64,000 nt of DNA from Peptococcaceae bacterium UBA5767 (lineage in GTDB: Bacteria > Bacillota > TC1 > UBA5767): the NCBI GenBank assembly GCA_002418765.1, contig DIET01000012.1, positions 26,736 through 90,735 of the forward strand. Direction: 5' to 3'. Below the pieces are notes generated by a model. The model did not search any database. It saw only the letters and a list, made by a program, of their open reading frames with translations, and was not told the origin of the DNA. Positions 26,593 through 35,517 of this stretch are shown one piece after another. A program made the translations under genes and the position numbers. Numbering within the stretch: position 1 is the first letter of the stretch; every line of letters begins with the position of its first letter.

Positions 26593-28868
26593 AGAAACAA
26601 GCATATCAGGTTATTGGAAAATCATTGCCACGATCGGATGCATATGACAAAGTGACCGGAAAGGCTCGGTACACGGTGGATGTCGAGGTGCCGGGAATGC
26701 TTCATGCGAAAGTGCTGAGGAGTCCATATCCTCATGCCAAAGTTGTAAGAATCGATGTGGATCGGGCCAAGAGTCTTCCAGGGGTTGCGGGAATTGTGAC
26801 TTGGGAGAATACGCCGCGGGTACTCTTTAATGCAACGTCTACACATACCCAGTCGCCACCACCTTTTGAGGCAGTTAAGGATCAGTATATTTTTGACAAT
26901 AAGGTGCGTTATGTTGGTGATGAGGTGGCTGCTGTGGCTGCCACTAGTCCGGAAATTGCAGAAGAAGCCATACGGCTTATTAAAGTGGATTATAAAATAT
27001 TGCCGGCTGTCATGACGGTAGAGGAAGCAGAAGAGACATCTGCACCGAGGATTCATGAGGATAAGAATAACTCTAATATGATTGGTAGCCCGATTGAAAA
27101 TAATATGGGCGACATTCAGGAAGGATTTAAGTGTTCGGCACACACTGTAGAATGCACCTATACCTTTCCCGTGCAGAAACAGTGCCAGCTAGAGCCGCAG
27201 GCAGCGTTAGCCATGAAAGCAGAAGATGGCAGAATGATGGTTTATTCGACCACGCAGGCCCCACACCCCACGCGGAAGATTCTTTCAGATATCTTTTCTT
27301 TGCCCATGAACCAAATCCGGGTGGCCAATCCTCCTTATGTAGGTGGTGCTTTTGGGGTAAGGATCGGCTTTAGCGCTAAGGCTGAACCGATTGCGGTTGC
27401 TTTGGCGCTATTGACAGAAAAACCCGTGAAGATCGTGTACAGTAGAGATGAGGATTTTATTGCCTCAGAAACACGTCATGCTGGGACAATTCGGGTAAAA
27501 CTGGGATTTTCCGATGATGGGATAATCCAGGCCGCTGATGTAGAGTCTAGAATGAATGGCGGAGCTTATGCCAGTTGGAGTGTGGATGTCAATGGTGCTA
27601 TCAATTCTCGGGCCCTGACTATTTATAGAATTCCGCACCTACACTTTCATGGGTACAGTGTTTATACCAACACCACATTGGCCGGTGCTGCTCGTGGTTT
27701 CGGTGCGCCGGCACCAACCTATGCGATGGAAATGACCGTTGATAAAGCAGCCCGGACCTTGAACATGGATCCGATAGCATTTCGTTTAAAGAACATAATA
27801 CAAGTTGGTGATGCCTGGTCTGCTCCGTTTCCTTGTCGAAGTACCGGACTCAAAGAATGCATGGAACGGGGAAAAAAACGCATTGGTTGGGATGATTTTT
27901 CAAAAAAAAGTTACGACTCTAATCATCCCAGGTATCTGCGTGGTGTCGGCATGGCTGTTGGTAATCATATCAGTAGTGCCTTTCCTTTTCAGACGGACTA
28001 TACAGGAGCCAATGTTTATGTTCTGCCAGATGGCAGTGTGCAGGTGGAGACGGCGTTGGTGGAAATGGGGACTGGTGTAAAAACCACCCTGGGACAGATT
28101 GCGGCAGAAGTGCTGGGTGTTCCGATGGAATCTGTATGGGTTAAGATTGGTGATACTGATTCTTCATACGATATTGGTGGGCAGGCCAGCCGTAGCCTAT
28201 ATGCGGGTGGTTCTGCTGTAAAAAAAGCAGCAGAGGCGGTTCGCGAACAGATTTTGGCGTATGTTGCACTAAAGCAGGATTGCACGGTAGACAATCTGGA
28301 TCTTCGGGACGGATGGATCTGGGTTCATAATGAAAAGGCCATGCCTTTTTCAGAAATGACCCAGGATGCAGATTACCACAATGTACAGTTTTCCCGATTA
28401 GAGAAACACAAGACAGACAATGCTTTGTCATGGCATGCTCATTTTGCCAGAATTAAAATTGATACCTGGACGGGCAAGATTTTTGTGGAGAAATTGGTAG
28501 CTGCACATGACATGGGAAAGGCTATCAATCCACAGATTGTAGAAGGAGTTATTGAAGGAGGTGTTTCCATGGGCATAGGATATGCCTTGAGTGAGGAAAT
28601 CACTTATGATCACCATGGGAAACAAATTCAAGATAGTTATCACAAATATATGTTGCCGACATCCATGGACTATGGGGAGATTGAACCCATCATTGTGGAA
28701 GCGCATGAACCGTCTGGCCCGTTTGGCGCCAGAGGGATTGGTGAGAACTCCGTGGCAGCTGTAGCCCCAGCCATTATGTGTGCAGTCAGAAATCTGTTGG
28801 GGATCGATGTGACAGAACTTCCGCTGACACCCGAACGATTGTTAAAGCAGATCGCATTAAATAAATGA
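26589..28868 (+). CDS. Xanthine dehydrogenase-family molybdopterin-binding subunit
   Basis: 759 residues; GTG 26589 overlaps the Fe-S gene stop. The N-terminal aldehyde oxidase/xanthine dehydrogenase hammerhead domain starts at GKSLPRSDAYDKVTGKARYT. The molybdopterin domains have QCQLEPQAALA, PYVGGAFGVRIGF, GAARGFGAPAPTYAMEM and the C-terminal PFGARGIGENSVAAVAPAIM, where Glu of GIGEN is the expected catalytic base. It should hydroxylate an N-heterocycle or aldehyde using water. With a BMP importer and a deaminase nearby, a purine such as hypoxanthine or xanthine is the leading guess; nicotinate or another heterocycle is not excluded. No molybdenum-cofactor maturation gene is in the window. 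Confidence 0.93.
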   Translation: MKKQAYQVIGKSLPRSDAYDKVTGKARYTVDVEVPGMLHAKVLRSPYPHAKVVRIDVDRAKSLPGVAGIVTWENTPRVLFNATSTHTQSPPPFEAVKDQYIFDNKVRYVGDEVAAVAATSPEIAEEAIRLIKVDYKILPAVMTVEEAEETSAPRIHEDKNNSNMIGSPIENNMGDIQEGFKCSAHTVECTYTFPVQKQCQLEPQAALAMKAEDGRMMVYSTTQAPHPTRKILSDIFSLPMNQIRVANPPYVGGAFGVRIGFSAKAEPIAVALALLTEKPVKIVYSRDEDFIASETRHAGTIRVKLGFSDDGIIQAADVESRMNGGAYASWSVDVNGAINSRALTIYRIPHLHFHGYSVYTNTTLAGAARGFGAPAPTYAMEMTVDKAARTLNMDPIAFRLKNIIQVGDAWSAPFPCRSTGLKECMERGKKRIGWDDFSKKSYDSNHPRYLRGVGMAVGNHISSAFPFQTDYTGANVYVLPDGSVQVETALVEMGTGVKTTLGQIAAEVLGVPMESVWVKIGDTDSSYDIGGQASRSLYAGGSAVKKAAEAVREQILAYVALKQDCTVDNLDLRDGWIWVHNEKAMPFSEMTQDADYHNVQFSRLEKHKTDNALSWHAHFARIKIDTWTGKIFVEKLVAAHDMGKAINPQIVEGVIEGGVSMGIGYALSEEITYDHHGKQIQDSYHKYMLPTSMDYGEIEPIIVEAHEPSGPFGARGIGENSVAAVAPAIMCAVRNLLGIDVTELPLTPERLLKQIALNK

Positions 28869-28879
28869 AGGAGGCGTAT

Positions 28880-29566
28880 ATGACAAAAGTGAAGATTCTG
28901 GGTATTTCAGGTAGCCACAGAAAAGATGGAGCTACCGAATACTGTGTGAAGAAAGCGCTGGAAGCAGCAGCTTCTGTTCCGGGGGTGGAGACGGAATTTG
29001 TGACGTTACAAGGCAAGAAAATCTCTCACTGTATTCACTGCAATATGTGTATCAAAAAGAAGACGCTATGCGTAATCAAAGATGATTTTCAGGAGATTCA
29101 GGAAAAATTTCTGGAAGCAGATGGCTACATCTTGGGTAGTCCGGTTTATCAAATGAATTCAACACCTCTTATTCAAGACTTCTGTAGTCGCTTGCGTCCG
29201 ACGTATCTGGTTTATCCTGGTCATTTTTCTAATCGTGTTGGAGGTGCTATTGCAACAGGTGGCACGCGGCATGGTGGACAAGAGATGACATTGCTGACGT
29301 TAAGAAATGTTTTTCTAACTTACGAAATATTGGCTACCGGAGGGCCGGGAGGGAACTATTGCGGAGCTGCTGTCTGGTCTCAAGATCAGAAAGCCAAAGG
29401 CGCGGAGGAGGACACTGTAGGGATGCAAAAGGTTGTGGGTTTAGGACGACGAGTGGCAGAAGCAGCATTGATTCTCAAAGCGGGAAAAGAGAGCTTGCTA
29501 GAGCAGGGGATTGAGCTGAAAAAAGAGAGTCTGTGGTTTGAAGATCATTATAAAGACCAATCCTGA
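28880..29566 (+). CDS. Iron-sulfur flavoprotein / NADPH-dependent FMN reductase-like
   Basis: 228 residues from ATG 28880, directly behind AAGGAGG. A flavodoxin-like FMN loop is at ILGISGSHRKDGATEY. Four cysteines spaced C-x2-C-x2-C-x6-C (HCIHCNMCIKKKTLC) match the [4Fe-4S] site of Isf-type flavoproteins. GSPVYQMNSTPLIQDF and GAIATGGTRHGGQEM complete the flavin pocket. It starts 11 bases after the hydroxylase stop codon, so it probably serves as its redox partner or electron sink. Other roles of the family include general FMN or quinone reduction. Confidence 0.85.
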   Translation: MTKVKILGISGSHRKDGATEYCVKKALEAAASVPGVETEFVTLQGKKISHCIHCNMCIKKKTLCVIKDDFQEIQEKFLEADGYILGSPVYQMNSTPLIQDFCSRLRPTYLVYPGHFSNRVGGAIATGGTRHGGQEMTLLTLRNVFLTYEILATGGPGGNYCGAAVWSQDQKAKGAEEDTVGMQKVVGLGRRVAEAALILKAGKESLLEQGIELKKESLWFEDHYKDQS

Positions 29567-29576
29567 GGGAGGGAAA

Positions 29577-30128
29577 ATGGACAACTTTGTGGGCAACAGA
29601 ATTAAAGATCTTAGAAAATTGAAAGGCCTTTCCCAGAAACAATTGGCGCAGGAATTGGGTATTTCCTTGTCCTATATGAGTCAATTGGAATCGGGAAAAT
29701 CAAGTATTAATGTATCGACGCTCTTGGATATTGCGCGGACACTAAACTTGCCGTCCATTGCCATGTTATTGGATGAAAATCCTATGGAAGATGTCTCGAT
29801 GGTACGAACCGGAGATAGAAAATCCTATGCACGAAATGAAGGAAACGTAACGATTGACATTCTCTTTGCCACGTATAATCGTCAGCTGGAGGCAAGCATT
29901 GTTCATCTTCCGGTTCAATCTGATACCAACAAAGCCCGATCTCATCGTGGTGATGAGTTTTGTTATGTGATACGTGGATATGTGAAATTGTTTTTAGAGG
30001 GGAAAAATGAGTACGAATTGGGACCGGGGGACGTGGTAGCCTATCCGGCAGAATTTCCACATAGTTGGAAGAATATCGGTGATGTAGAAGCAGAAGTCTT
30101 GGTGGCTTGCACCCCGGTAAGTTTTTAA
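29577..30128 (+). CDS. XRE family regulator with C-terminal cupin domain
   Basis: 183 residues. The N-terminal HTH_3 domain includes IKDLRKLKGLSQKQLAQELG and LSYMSQLESGKSSINVSTL. A cupin_2 domain follows (about 105-180) with SHRGDEFCYVIRGYVKLFLEG and GDVVAYPAEFPHSWKNIG. Such proteins sense a small molecule in the cupin barrel and regulate adjacent metabolic or transport genes. It starts 10 bases after the flavoprotein gene behind GAGGGAGGG, so it is part of the hydroxylase operon and probably controls it or the next lipoprotein gene. Confidence 0.9.
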   Translation: MDNFVGNRIKDLRKLKGLSQKQLAQELGISLSYMSQLESGKSSINVSTLLDIARTLNLPSIAMLLDENPMEDVSMVRTGDRKSYARNEGNVTIDILFATYNRQLEASIVHLPVQSDTNKARSHRGDEFCYVIRGYVKLFLEGKNEYELGPGDVVAYPAEFPHSWKNIGDVEAEVLVACTPVSF

Positions 30129-30318
30129 GTTATACAAGCAGAACAGAGATGACCAGAAGTATGTTTGACTCCAATCAGATTGCATCTAGGTAGGCAGCAG
30201 GAATGAATTATGTGAAGCAGTTGCATCAGGCGAATACAAGGTTCTTGAAAGAGGAACTCCGCCATGCATGCATCATAGTAATTTTGGAGAAATTCCAAAA
30301 AAAATGAGGGGGTAAAAC

Positions 30319-31362
30319 ATGAAAAAAATTCTTAGTTTATTGCTGGTATTGATGTTGGTTTCCACAATGATACTTGGTTGTACACCTGCTGAAGAACCAG
30401 CAGAAGAACCAGCAGAAGAGCCTGTTGAGGAACCTGTAGAGGAACCGGCAGAAGAGCCTGAAGCAGCTCCATTGAAAGTGGGTTTGATTCTGAGTGGACC
30501 CATCAATGACAGCGGGTGGAATTCAGTTGCCTATGAAGGCCTAATGAAAGCAGAAGAGCAGCTGGGTATTGAAGCCAACTATTTGGAAAGTGTTGCTCAA
30601 TCTGAAAATGAGGAAGCTTTCCGGAGTTATGCGAACCAGGGATTTGATATCATTATCGGACATGGATATCAGTTCAATGATGCCGCATTGGCTGTTGGTC
30701 CTGATTTTCCGGATATCAAATTTGTAGTGACCAGTTCCAATATTTCGCAAGCACCCAATGTGGCAGGTTTGGAAGTATCCAATACGGAAGCAGGTTTTGT
30801 TGGAGGCATCATTGCTGGTGCTTTTACATCATCCAAAGAAGTAGGTTATATTGGTGGCGTGGACATGCCCCCTATTACTGACGCAGACAAAGGATTCAAA
30901 AAAGCAGTGGAAATGATTGATCCCGAGATCAGCGTTAGTTCTACACTGATTGGCAGTTGGGATGACATCGTAAAGGCAAAAGCTGTGGCAGGAGAGATGA
31001 TCAGCAATGGAGCAGATGTGGTGCTCGGCAATGCCAACCAAGCGGGATTGGGCGTTATTGAAGCAGCCCAGGAAGCAGGAGTTTATGCTGTTGGTTTTTC
31101 AAATGATCAGAGTGATTCGGCTCCTGAAACGGTCATTGCTAGTTCCAAATATGATATGTCAGTGGCCATTATATTTGTGATAGAACAAGTGTTGAACGAT
31201 GCTTTTGAAGCCAAGTCCTATATTCTGGCTACCCGGGAAGGGGCAACGGGAGTGATTTGGAATGAAGCATTAAAGTCAGAGTTAGACCCTGAAAAAGTTG
31301 CTTTGGTGGAAGAAATGGAACAGAAGTTGATCAGTAAAGAAATCGATACAGCGCAGTTTTAA
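30319..31362 (+). CDS. BMP family substrate-binding lipoprotein (second copy)
   Basis: 347 residues. Signal peptide ends in MILGC (Cys21). The mature protein begins with an EEPA/EEPV repeat linker, a typical flexible tether. The binding domain has LSGPINDSGWNSVAYEGL, RSYANQGFDIIIGHGYQFND and GYIGGVDMPPI. It is clearly BMP family but more distant from the copies at 17,737 and 34,407, which suggests a different ligand. No ATPase or permease genes accompany it; it may deliver its ligand to the transporter encoded at 19,089-22,645, which is inference. It follows GAGGGGG and ends in a strong hairpin. Confidence 0.9.
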   Translation: MKKILSLLLVLMLVSTMILGCTPAEEPAEEPAEEPVEEPVEEPAEEPEAAPLKVGLILSGPINDSGWNSVAYEGLMKAEEQLGIEANYLESVAQSENEEAFRSYANQGFDIIIGHGYQFNDAALAVGPDFPDIKFVVTSSNISQAPNVAGLEVSNTEAGFVGGIIAGAFTSSKEVGYIGGVDMPPITDADKGFKKAVEMIDPEISVSSTLIGSWDDIVKAKAVAGEMISNGADVVLGNANQAGLGVIEAAQEAGVYAVGFSNDQSDSAPETVIASSKYDMSVAIIFVIEQVLNDAFEAKSYILATREGATGVIWNEALKSELDPEKVALVEEMEQKLISKEIDTAQF

Positions 31363-31368
31363 GCTTAT

Positions 31369-31399
31369 GGCCTGGGACGTAAGTCCCAGGCCTTTATTT
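31369..31399 (+). terminator. Strong hairpin between BMP lipoprotein and amidohydrolase genes
   Basis: GGCCTGGGAC (31369-31378) pairs perfectly with GTCCCAGGCC (31383-31392) across GTAA, then TTTATTT. It may attenuate transcription into the amidohydrolase gene, which starts only 12 bases later with its own GGAGG. Confidence 0.8.
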
Positions 31400-31410
31400 G
31401 GAGGAAAAAG

Positions 31411-32748
31411 ATGAAAAAAGTCATTGCCCATGCCTATGTTGCCACTGTTGATGATCATAACACAGTCTATCCAGATGGAACTGTGGTGATGGAGAATGGT
31501 TTGATCCAATGGGTGGGACCTAGTAAGGAGTACGAAAGAAATACTAATGAGCATGACCAGCAATATGACATGAGAGGGAAACTTGTAATTCCAGGTCTCG
31601 TCAATGCGCACACACACAATGTCTATTACCTGATGAGAGGTCTGGGTATGGATCTCGAACTCAAATCCTGGCTTAAAAAAGCGATTTGGCCAGGATTGTT
31701 GCGCATTGGAAAACACGAGGCCTATCTGGGATCTCTATTGGGTAACCTAGAGAATCTTCGCAGTGGTGTAACCTGCGTGGCAGATAATTACTATATGCCA
31801 AAGTACAAGAAAGAAAACATAGATGGAGTGTTGCAGGCTGCACGGGACGTCGGATTACGCTTTTTGATGGCTCGTGGGTTTCATGATTTTGCATTCAATA
31901 TTCCTGAGGAGTTTGTTGAAAGTGAAGATGAGATCAGACAGGAGTATCTGCGGTTGATTGATGTCTGGCATGATCCAGAACACCTCTTCCAGATGGCTAT
32001 CAGTCCAGTAAATATTCTGTATAATCGTTTAGAGACGGTTGCAAATATTGGCGCTATAGCATTAGAGCATGGGTTGCCTATTCATACCCATGTAGCGGAA
32101 GCAAGATTTGAAGTGGAAGAAATAAGACGGCGTCATGGAAAGACCTATATGGAACTCTTTGATCAGATGGGGCTGGTCAATACAAAGTTTCATGCTGTAC
32201 ATTCCGTTTTTTTAGAGGAGGTGGACATGAAAATCCTTGCGCAAAACGGGGGAACGGCAATTTTTAATCCTGCCAGCAATCTTCTTCTTGCATCGGGCGT
32301 TGCTCCTATTGAAGAGATGAAAAAGCATGGGGTTCACATTGCCCTTGGAACCGATGCACCCAACAACAACCAGGATTTACTGGAAAGTATGAAACTGGCT
32401 TGCATTTTGCCTAGAATAACTCATTACAATCCACTGGCCATGACATCGAAGGAAGTACTCAGAATGGCTACCATACAGGGAGCTCGTGCCATGGGAATTG
32501 CAGATTGCGTAGGTTCTTTAGAGGTCGGGAAGAGGGCAGATATCACGGTAGTGAACATGGAAACCTTACACAATTCACCGGTGCATGACCCAGTGGCTAA
32601 TTTGGTTTACTCGGCGAATCAATCGGATGTGGTTGCTGTTTTCATTGATGGTGAGCCCAAGGTTATGGATGGATCAATTGTGGGTTGGGATGTTTCGGAT
32701 GTGATACGAGATGTTGGGGATGCGGTCCGCAGCCTATTTCCTGCTTGA
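31411..32748 (+). CDS. Amidohydrolase / aminohydrolase, TRZ/ATZ family (SsnA- or guanine-deaminase-like)
   Basis: 445-residue metal-dependent hydrolase. The family marks are VNAHTHNVYYLMRG (metal His pair), LPIHTHVAEA (third His), KFHAVHSVFLEE (fourth His) and LGTDAPNNNQDLLESMK (metal Asp). The N- and C-terminal beta sandwich is present (GKRADITVVNME). Members deaminate S-adenosylhomocysteine/methylthioadenosine, guanine, 8-oxoguanine or triazines, and SsnA-type members sit near molybdenum hydroxylases. Placed after a purine-type receptor and hydroxylase operon, a deaminase of an aminopurine or related ring is likely. The exact substrate is open. TTGGAGG precedes the ATG. Confidence 0.88.
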   Translation: MKKVIAHAYVATVDDHNTVYPDGTVVMENGLIQWVGPSKEYERNTNEHDQQYDMRGKLVIPGLVNAHTHNVYYLMRGLGMDLELKSWLKKAIWPGLLRIGKHEAYLGSLLGNLENLRSGVTCVADNYYMPKYKKENIDGVLQAARDVGLRFLMARGFHDFAFNIPEEFVESEDEIRQEYLRLIDVWHDPEHLFQMAISPVNILYNRLETVANIGAIALEHGLPIHTHVAEARFEVEEIRRRHGKTYMELFDQMGLVNTKFHAVHSVFLEEVDMKILAQNGGTAIFNPASNLLLASGVAPIEEMKKHGVHIALGTDAPNNNQDLLESMKLACILPRITHYNPLAMTSKEVLRMATIQGARAMGIADCVGSLEVGKRADITVVNMETLHNSPVHDPVANLVYSANQSDVVAVFIDGEPKVMDGSIVGWDVSDVIRDVGDAVRSLFPA

Positions 32749-33135
32749 AGGACGATAGACACAGACACAATGTGAGTTCCAAACTACTTGCAGAGTGTCT
32801 TTTTTATGGAGGAGGCTAAAAGGATAGTGGGGTTGATTGACGGGATTTTTTCTTCATTTCGATAATGTGATCATCCAGACTATATAGCTGTCATGGTGAT
32901 CAATGATATTTGGTCTGACATAAGGGAATTGATGCTGGCTTATTTTCTCCATTGCTCCTATGATGGTATTGGGGTGCGTATCCCTAATTCAGGACAGTGG
33001 ATTGATTCAAGTAAAGATCTGCATCCTGTGATTCAATCTTCTTGTTGCTGTTTGTGAAATAGTAGCGCATCCATATAAGATGGAATGGTAACCCTGGTTT
33101 TTGGATTGATGTCTATGTGTCGAGGAGAGTAATGG
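32749..33135. other. Intergenic stretch with a possible weak terminator
   Basis: AGACAC (32763-32768) can pair with GTGTCT (32795-32800), followed by five T, a weak terminator for the amidohydrolase gene. No gene seen in the rest. Confidence 0.35.
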
Positions 33136-33837
33136 ATGAAAAGGTTGCTGCCGTACACGTTACCCATCTTTAGAAGTGTCATATTTATTGTGGGTGGCCT
33201 GATCTTTGCTATCTTGACCCATCAGTCTTTGGAGCAAGCTAGCCGTTGGTGGTCTGTACTTTGCTCATTATTCAATGTGGCAACGATTTTTGTCCTCATG
33301 GTTGTTTGTAAAATAGAAGGAATCACCTATGCATCGTTTATGAACAATCAAAAAGAACGATTGAGTATAAAGATGATTTTGGGTACTGTTTTGCTGATGC
33401 TACTGATTGGCATAGGTGGTATGTTGGCTTTTGGGCTCGTGTTTTATGGTTCTGTGCCTACTATTTTGATACAACCCATACCAGTTTGGATTGCTCTTAT
33501 CAATACAGTTGTCTTACCGATTACCATTGTGTTGGCAGAGATGCCTTTGTACTTCGGGTATGCATACAACAAAATCGAGGAGCATACAGGAAATAAATAT
33601 TTTGCTTTTGGATATACGATTTTCTTTTATGCGCTACAGCATAGTTTTATCCCTTTGCTTCTGAACTGGCGTTACATGGCTTATCGGTTTTTGTCTTTTT
33701 TGCCATTGATGCTGGTGCTGGGCATTCTTTATGATAGAAGAAGAAAATTGTCTACCTTGATGATAGGACATGGAGTTATGGATTTGGCAACAGGGGTTCA
33801 AATCGTCATTGCATCCATTTGGCCAACATTGTTTTAA
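33136..33837 (+). CDS. CPBP-family intramembrane protease-like protein
   Basis: 233 residues with about seven hydrophobic helices. The CPBP (Abi, Rce1-like) pattern is recognisable but partly degenerate: AEMPLYFGY replaces the usual EExxxR motif (one Glu, no Arg), ALQHSF gives the second-motif His and GHGVMDLATG the last His-x3-Asp motif. Family members cleave prenylated or membrane substrates or confer bacteriocin immunity. Loss of the first Glu and the Arg makes catalysis doubtful. The start follows CGAGGAGAG. It stands alone between two transport-related genes. Confidence 0.7.
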   Translation: MKRLLPYTLPIFRSVIFIVGGLIFAILTHQSLEQASRWWSVLCSLFNVATIFVLMVVCKIEGITYASFMNNQKERLSIKMILGTVLLMLLIGIGGMLAFGLVFYGSVPTILIQPIPVWIALINTVVLPITIVLAEMPLYFGYAYNKIEEHTGNKYFAFGYTIFFYALQHSFIPLLLNWRYMAYRFLSFLPLMLVLGILYDRRRKLSTLMIGHGVMDLATGVQIVIASIWPTLF

Positions 33838-33958
33838 TATCTTTAGAGGGGAATAATGTTGGGTTTGTATTTGGTGTTACCCTGATTTCTGTCAGGTCTG
33901 TGGGTCTGACAAAAGGCGTGCAGGATAGAATCTTTACCAAACAAATATTATATTTTTG

Positions 33959-33988
33959 TTGACAAAGGCAATTGTGTAAAGTTAGAAT
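33959..33988 (+). promoter_or_regulatory. Sigma-A-type promoter
   Basis: TTGACA (33959-33964), an 18-base spacer and TAGAAT (33983-33988). Transcription would start near 33,995 and run through the hairpin at 34,032 toward the BMP gene. Confidence 0.55.
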
Positions 33989-34031
33989 TAAATGGCATTA
34001 TCGAGAAATCGTCTTCCAGATCAACTAGTGA

Positions 34032-34059
34032 AAGGCCCTGCTTGAGAAAGCAGGGCCTT
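34032..34059. terminator. 12-bp perfect hairpin in the leader
   Basis: AAGGCCCTGCTT (34032-34043) pairs exactly with AAGCAGGGCCTT (34048-34059) across GAGA. There is no long T run on the plus strand, so it may be an attenuator stem rather than a full terminator. Confidence 0.5.
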
Positions 34060-34406
34060 ATAGTTGCGCAAAAGACGGCAGAATAACAAAAAAGGCATGC
34101 GGACAAGGGATAAATCAGTGTGCATAATGGCCTTGTTGTTTGGGCAGAGATGATGCAGCTGTGGTGCGAAACGTTGTGGATGGAGAACGAGATTTTTCTA
34201 TCATCATTGAGCTGGCAACCTTCTGGCAACTGAATGATATGGGATAGAGGGGATGCCTTCAAAACAGAGGTGTTTTTTGAAAGAGTCGGGTGATCTTAGT
34301 CGACGAATCGCTCCACAATCAAAAATGCAGAAAGAAGGTGTTAGAAGTTAGCTTTGTTTTTCCAAATATGGTTGGTTTTGGATCATTCGATCAGGAGGTT
34401 AATAAG

Positions 34407-35455
34407 ATGAGTAGAAAAAGAGTAGGGGTTATGGTATTGATTGTTTGCTTGATGGCAGGAGTAATCCTCGGAGGTTGTGCTCCTGGGGAACTAGAAGAGA
34501 GATAGGCACTGTGGAAAATGATGTGCCAAAAGCGGCGCTGCTTACTTCAGGGCCCATCAATGATGGTGGATGGAATACCATTGCTTACAACGGATTATTG
34601 CTGATTGAAGAACGATACGGTTTTGCAATTAGTAATTCAGAAAATGTAAAGCAAGATGATCAAGAAGCCATATTGCGAGATTATGCTAGAAAGGGTTATG
34701 ATCTCATTATTGGTCATGGCTTTGAGTTTGGGGATGCGATGCTATCTGTTGCCCCGGAGTTTCCAGAGACATTTTTTGCACAGGTTGGCGGCAATATTGG
34801 TGGTACGCTTCCCAATCTGACATCAGGGGAACTCCGAACGGGTGAGATGGGCTATATTATGGGCAGACTGGCTGGTGAGTTGACAGAAACGGGAAAAATT
34901 GGATTTATTGGTGCTATGGAGATACCGACCATTGTCGATGATGTTGCTTTCATTGAGGCTGCCATTGCAGAGTATTACCCCCATGTTGAGGTGGCGATTG
35001 CGTATACGGGGAGCTGGACCGATATTGCTGCTGGAAAAGAAGCAGCCAAGTCCATGATCGACAATGGGACCGATGTATTGATCGGGATCGGTGATGCCTG
35101 CGATGCAGGCGCGATTCAAGCTTGTGATGAAGCGAAAGAAAACATATGGTTTATTGGTTGGTCTGGAGATATGAATGCCTTGTCTCCAGAAAAGGTAGCC
35201 TCTTCGACGGTTCAATCGATACCCACATTGATCGATATTTTCGCTCAACAATTGATCAACGAAGAGGAAGGAAAAGCTGGAACATATGGCATTAAGGAGG
35301 GCGTACTTCTGATGGGAACTTGGGCACCGGACGTTCCTGAAGATACAAAAGAGTTTGTATTGTCCGAATTCGAGAAATTCAAAACGGGAGAGTACACAAG
35401 AAACTCTGTTATGGAAATGACCAAAGCCAAATCAGATGTCGTGTTCGACGAGTAG
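34407..35455 (+). pseudogene. BMP family substrate-binding lipoprotein, frameshifted (third copy)
   Basis: ATG 34407 follows AGGAGG and opens a good lipoprotein signal (LGGC lipobox, Cys24), but the frame stops at TAG 34503. The rest of a BMP protein continues to 35455 in another frame, with TSGPINDGGWN, RDYARKGYDLIIGHGF and GFIGAMEIP. Taking two bases (one GA) out of the GAGAGA run at 34497-34502 restores one frame of 348 residues with no other defect. The binding domain is otherwise intact and very similar to the copy at 17,737. This is either a recent inactivation, slippage at the GA repeat, or a sequencing error. Without the signal part the longer frame would yield a cytosolic protein. 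Confidence 0.85.
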
Positions 35456-35464
35456 ATATTGTCT

Positions 35465-35502
35465 GGCCCACCTTTCCTGCGTTAGGAACGGTGGGCCTCT
35501 TA
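35465..35502. terminator. Bidirectional terminator between convergent genes
   Basis: GGCCCACC (35465-35472) pairs with GGTGGGCC (35490-35497), with TTCCT/AGGAA inside. It lies between the BMP gene (plus) and the MFS gene (minus). T tails are short on both sides. Confidence 0.6.
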
Positions 35503-35517
35503 AGATGTTAAAAGAAT

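Larger units (their letters stand above)
33838..34406. other. Long leader before the third BMP gene
   Basis: No gene seen. It holds a TGTCAG/CTGACA repeat (33890/33905), a good promoter (33,959), a 12-bp hairpin (34,032) and the AGGAGG site of the BMP gene. A promoter this far upstream implies a 5' leader of about 400 bases. Confidence 0.4.
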
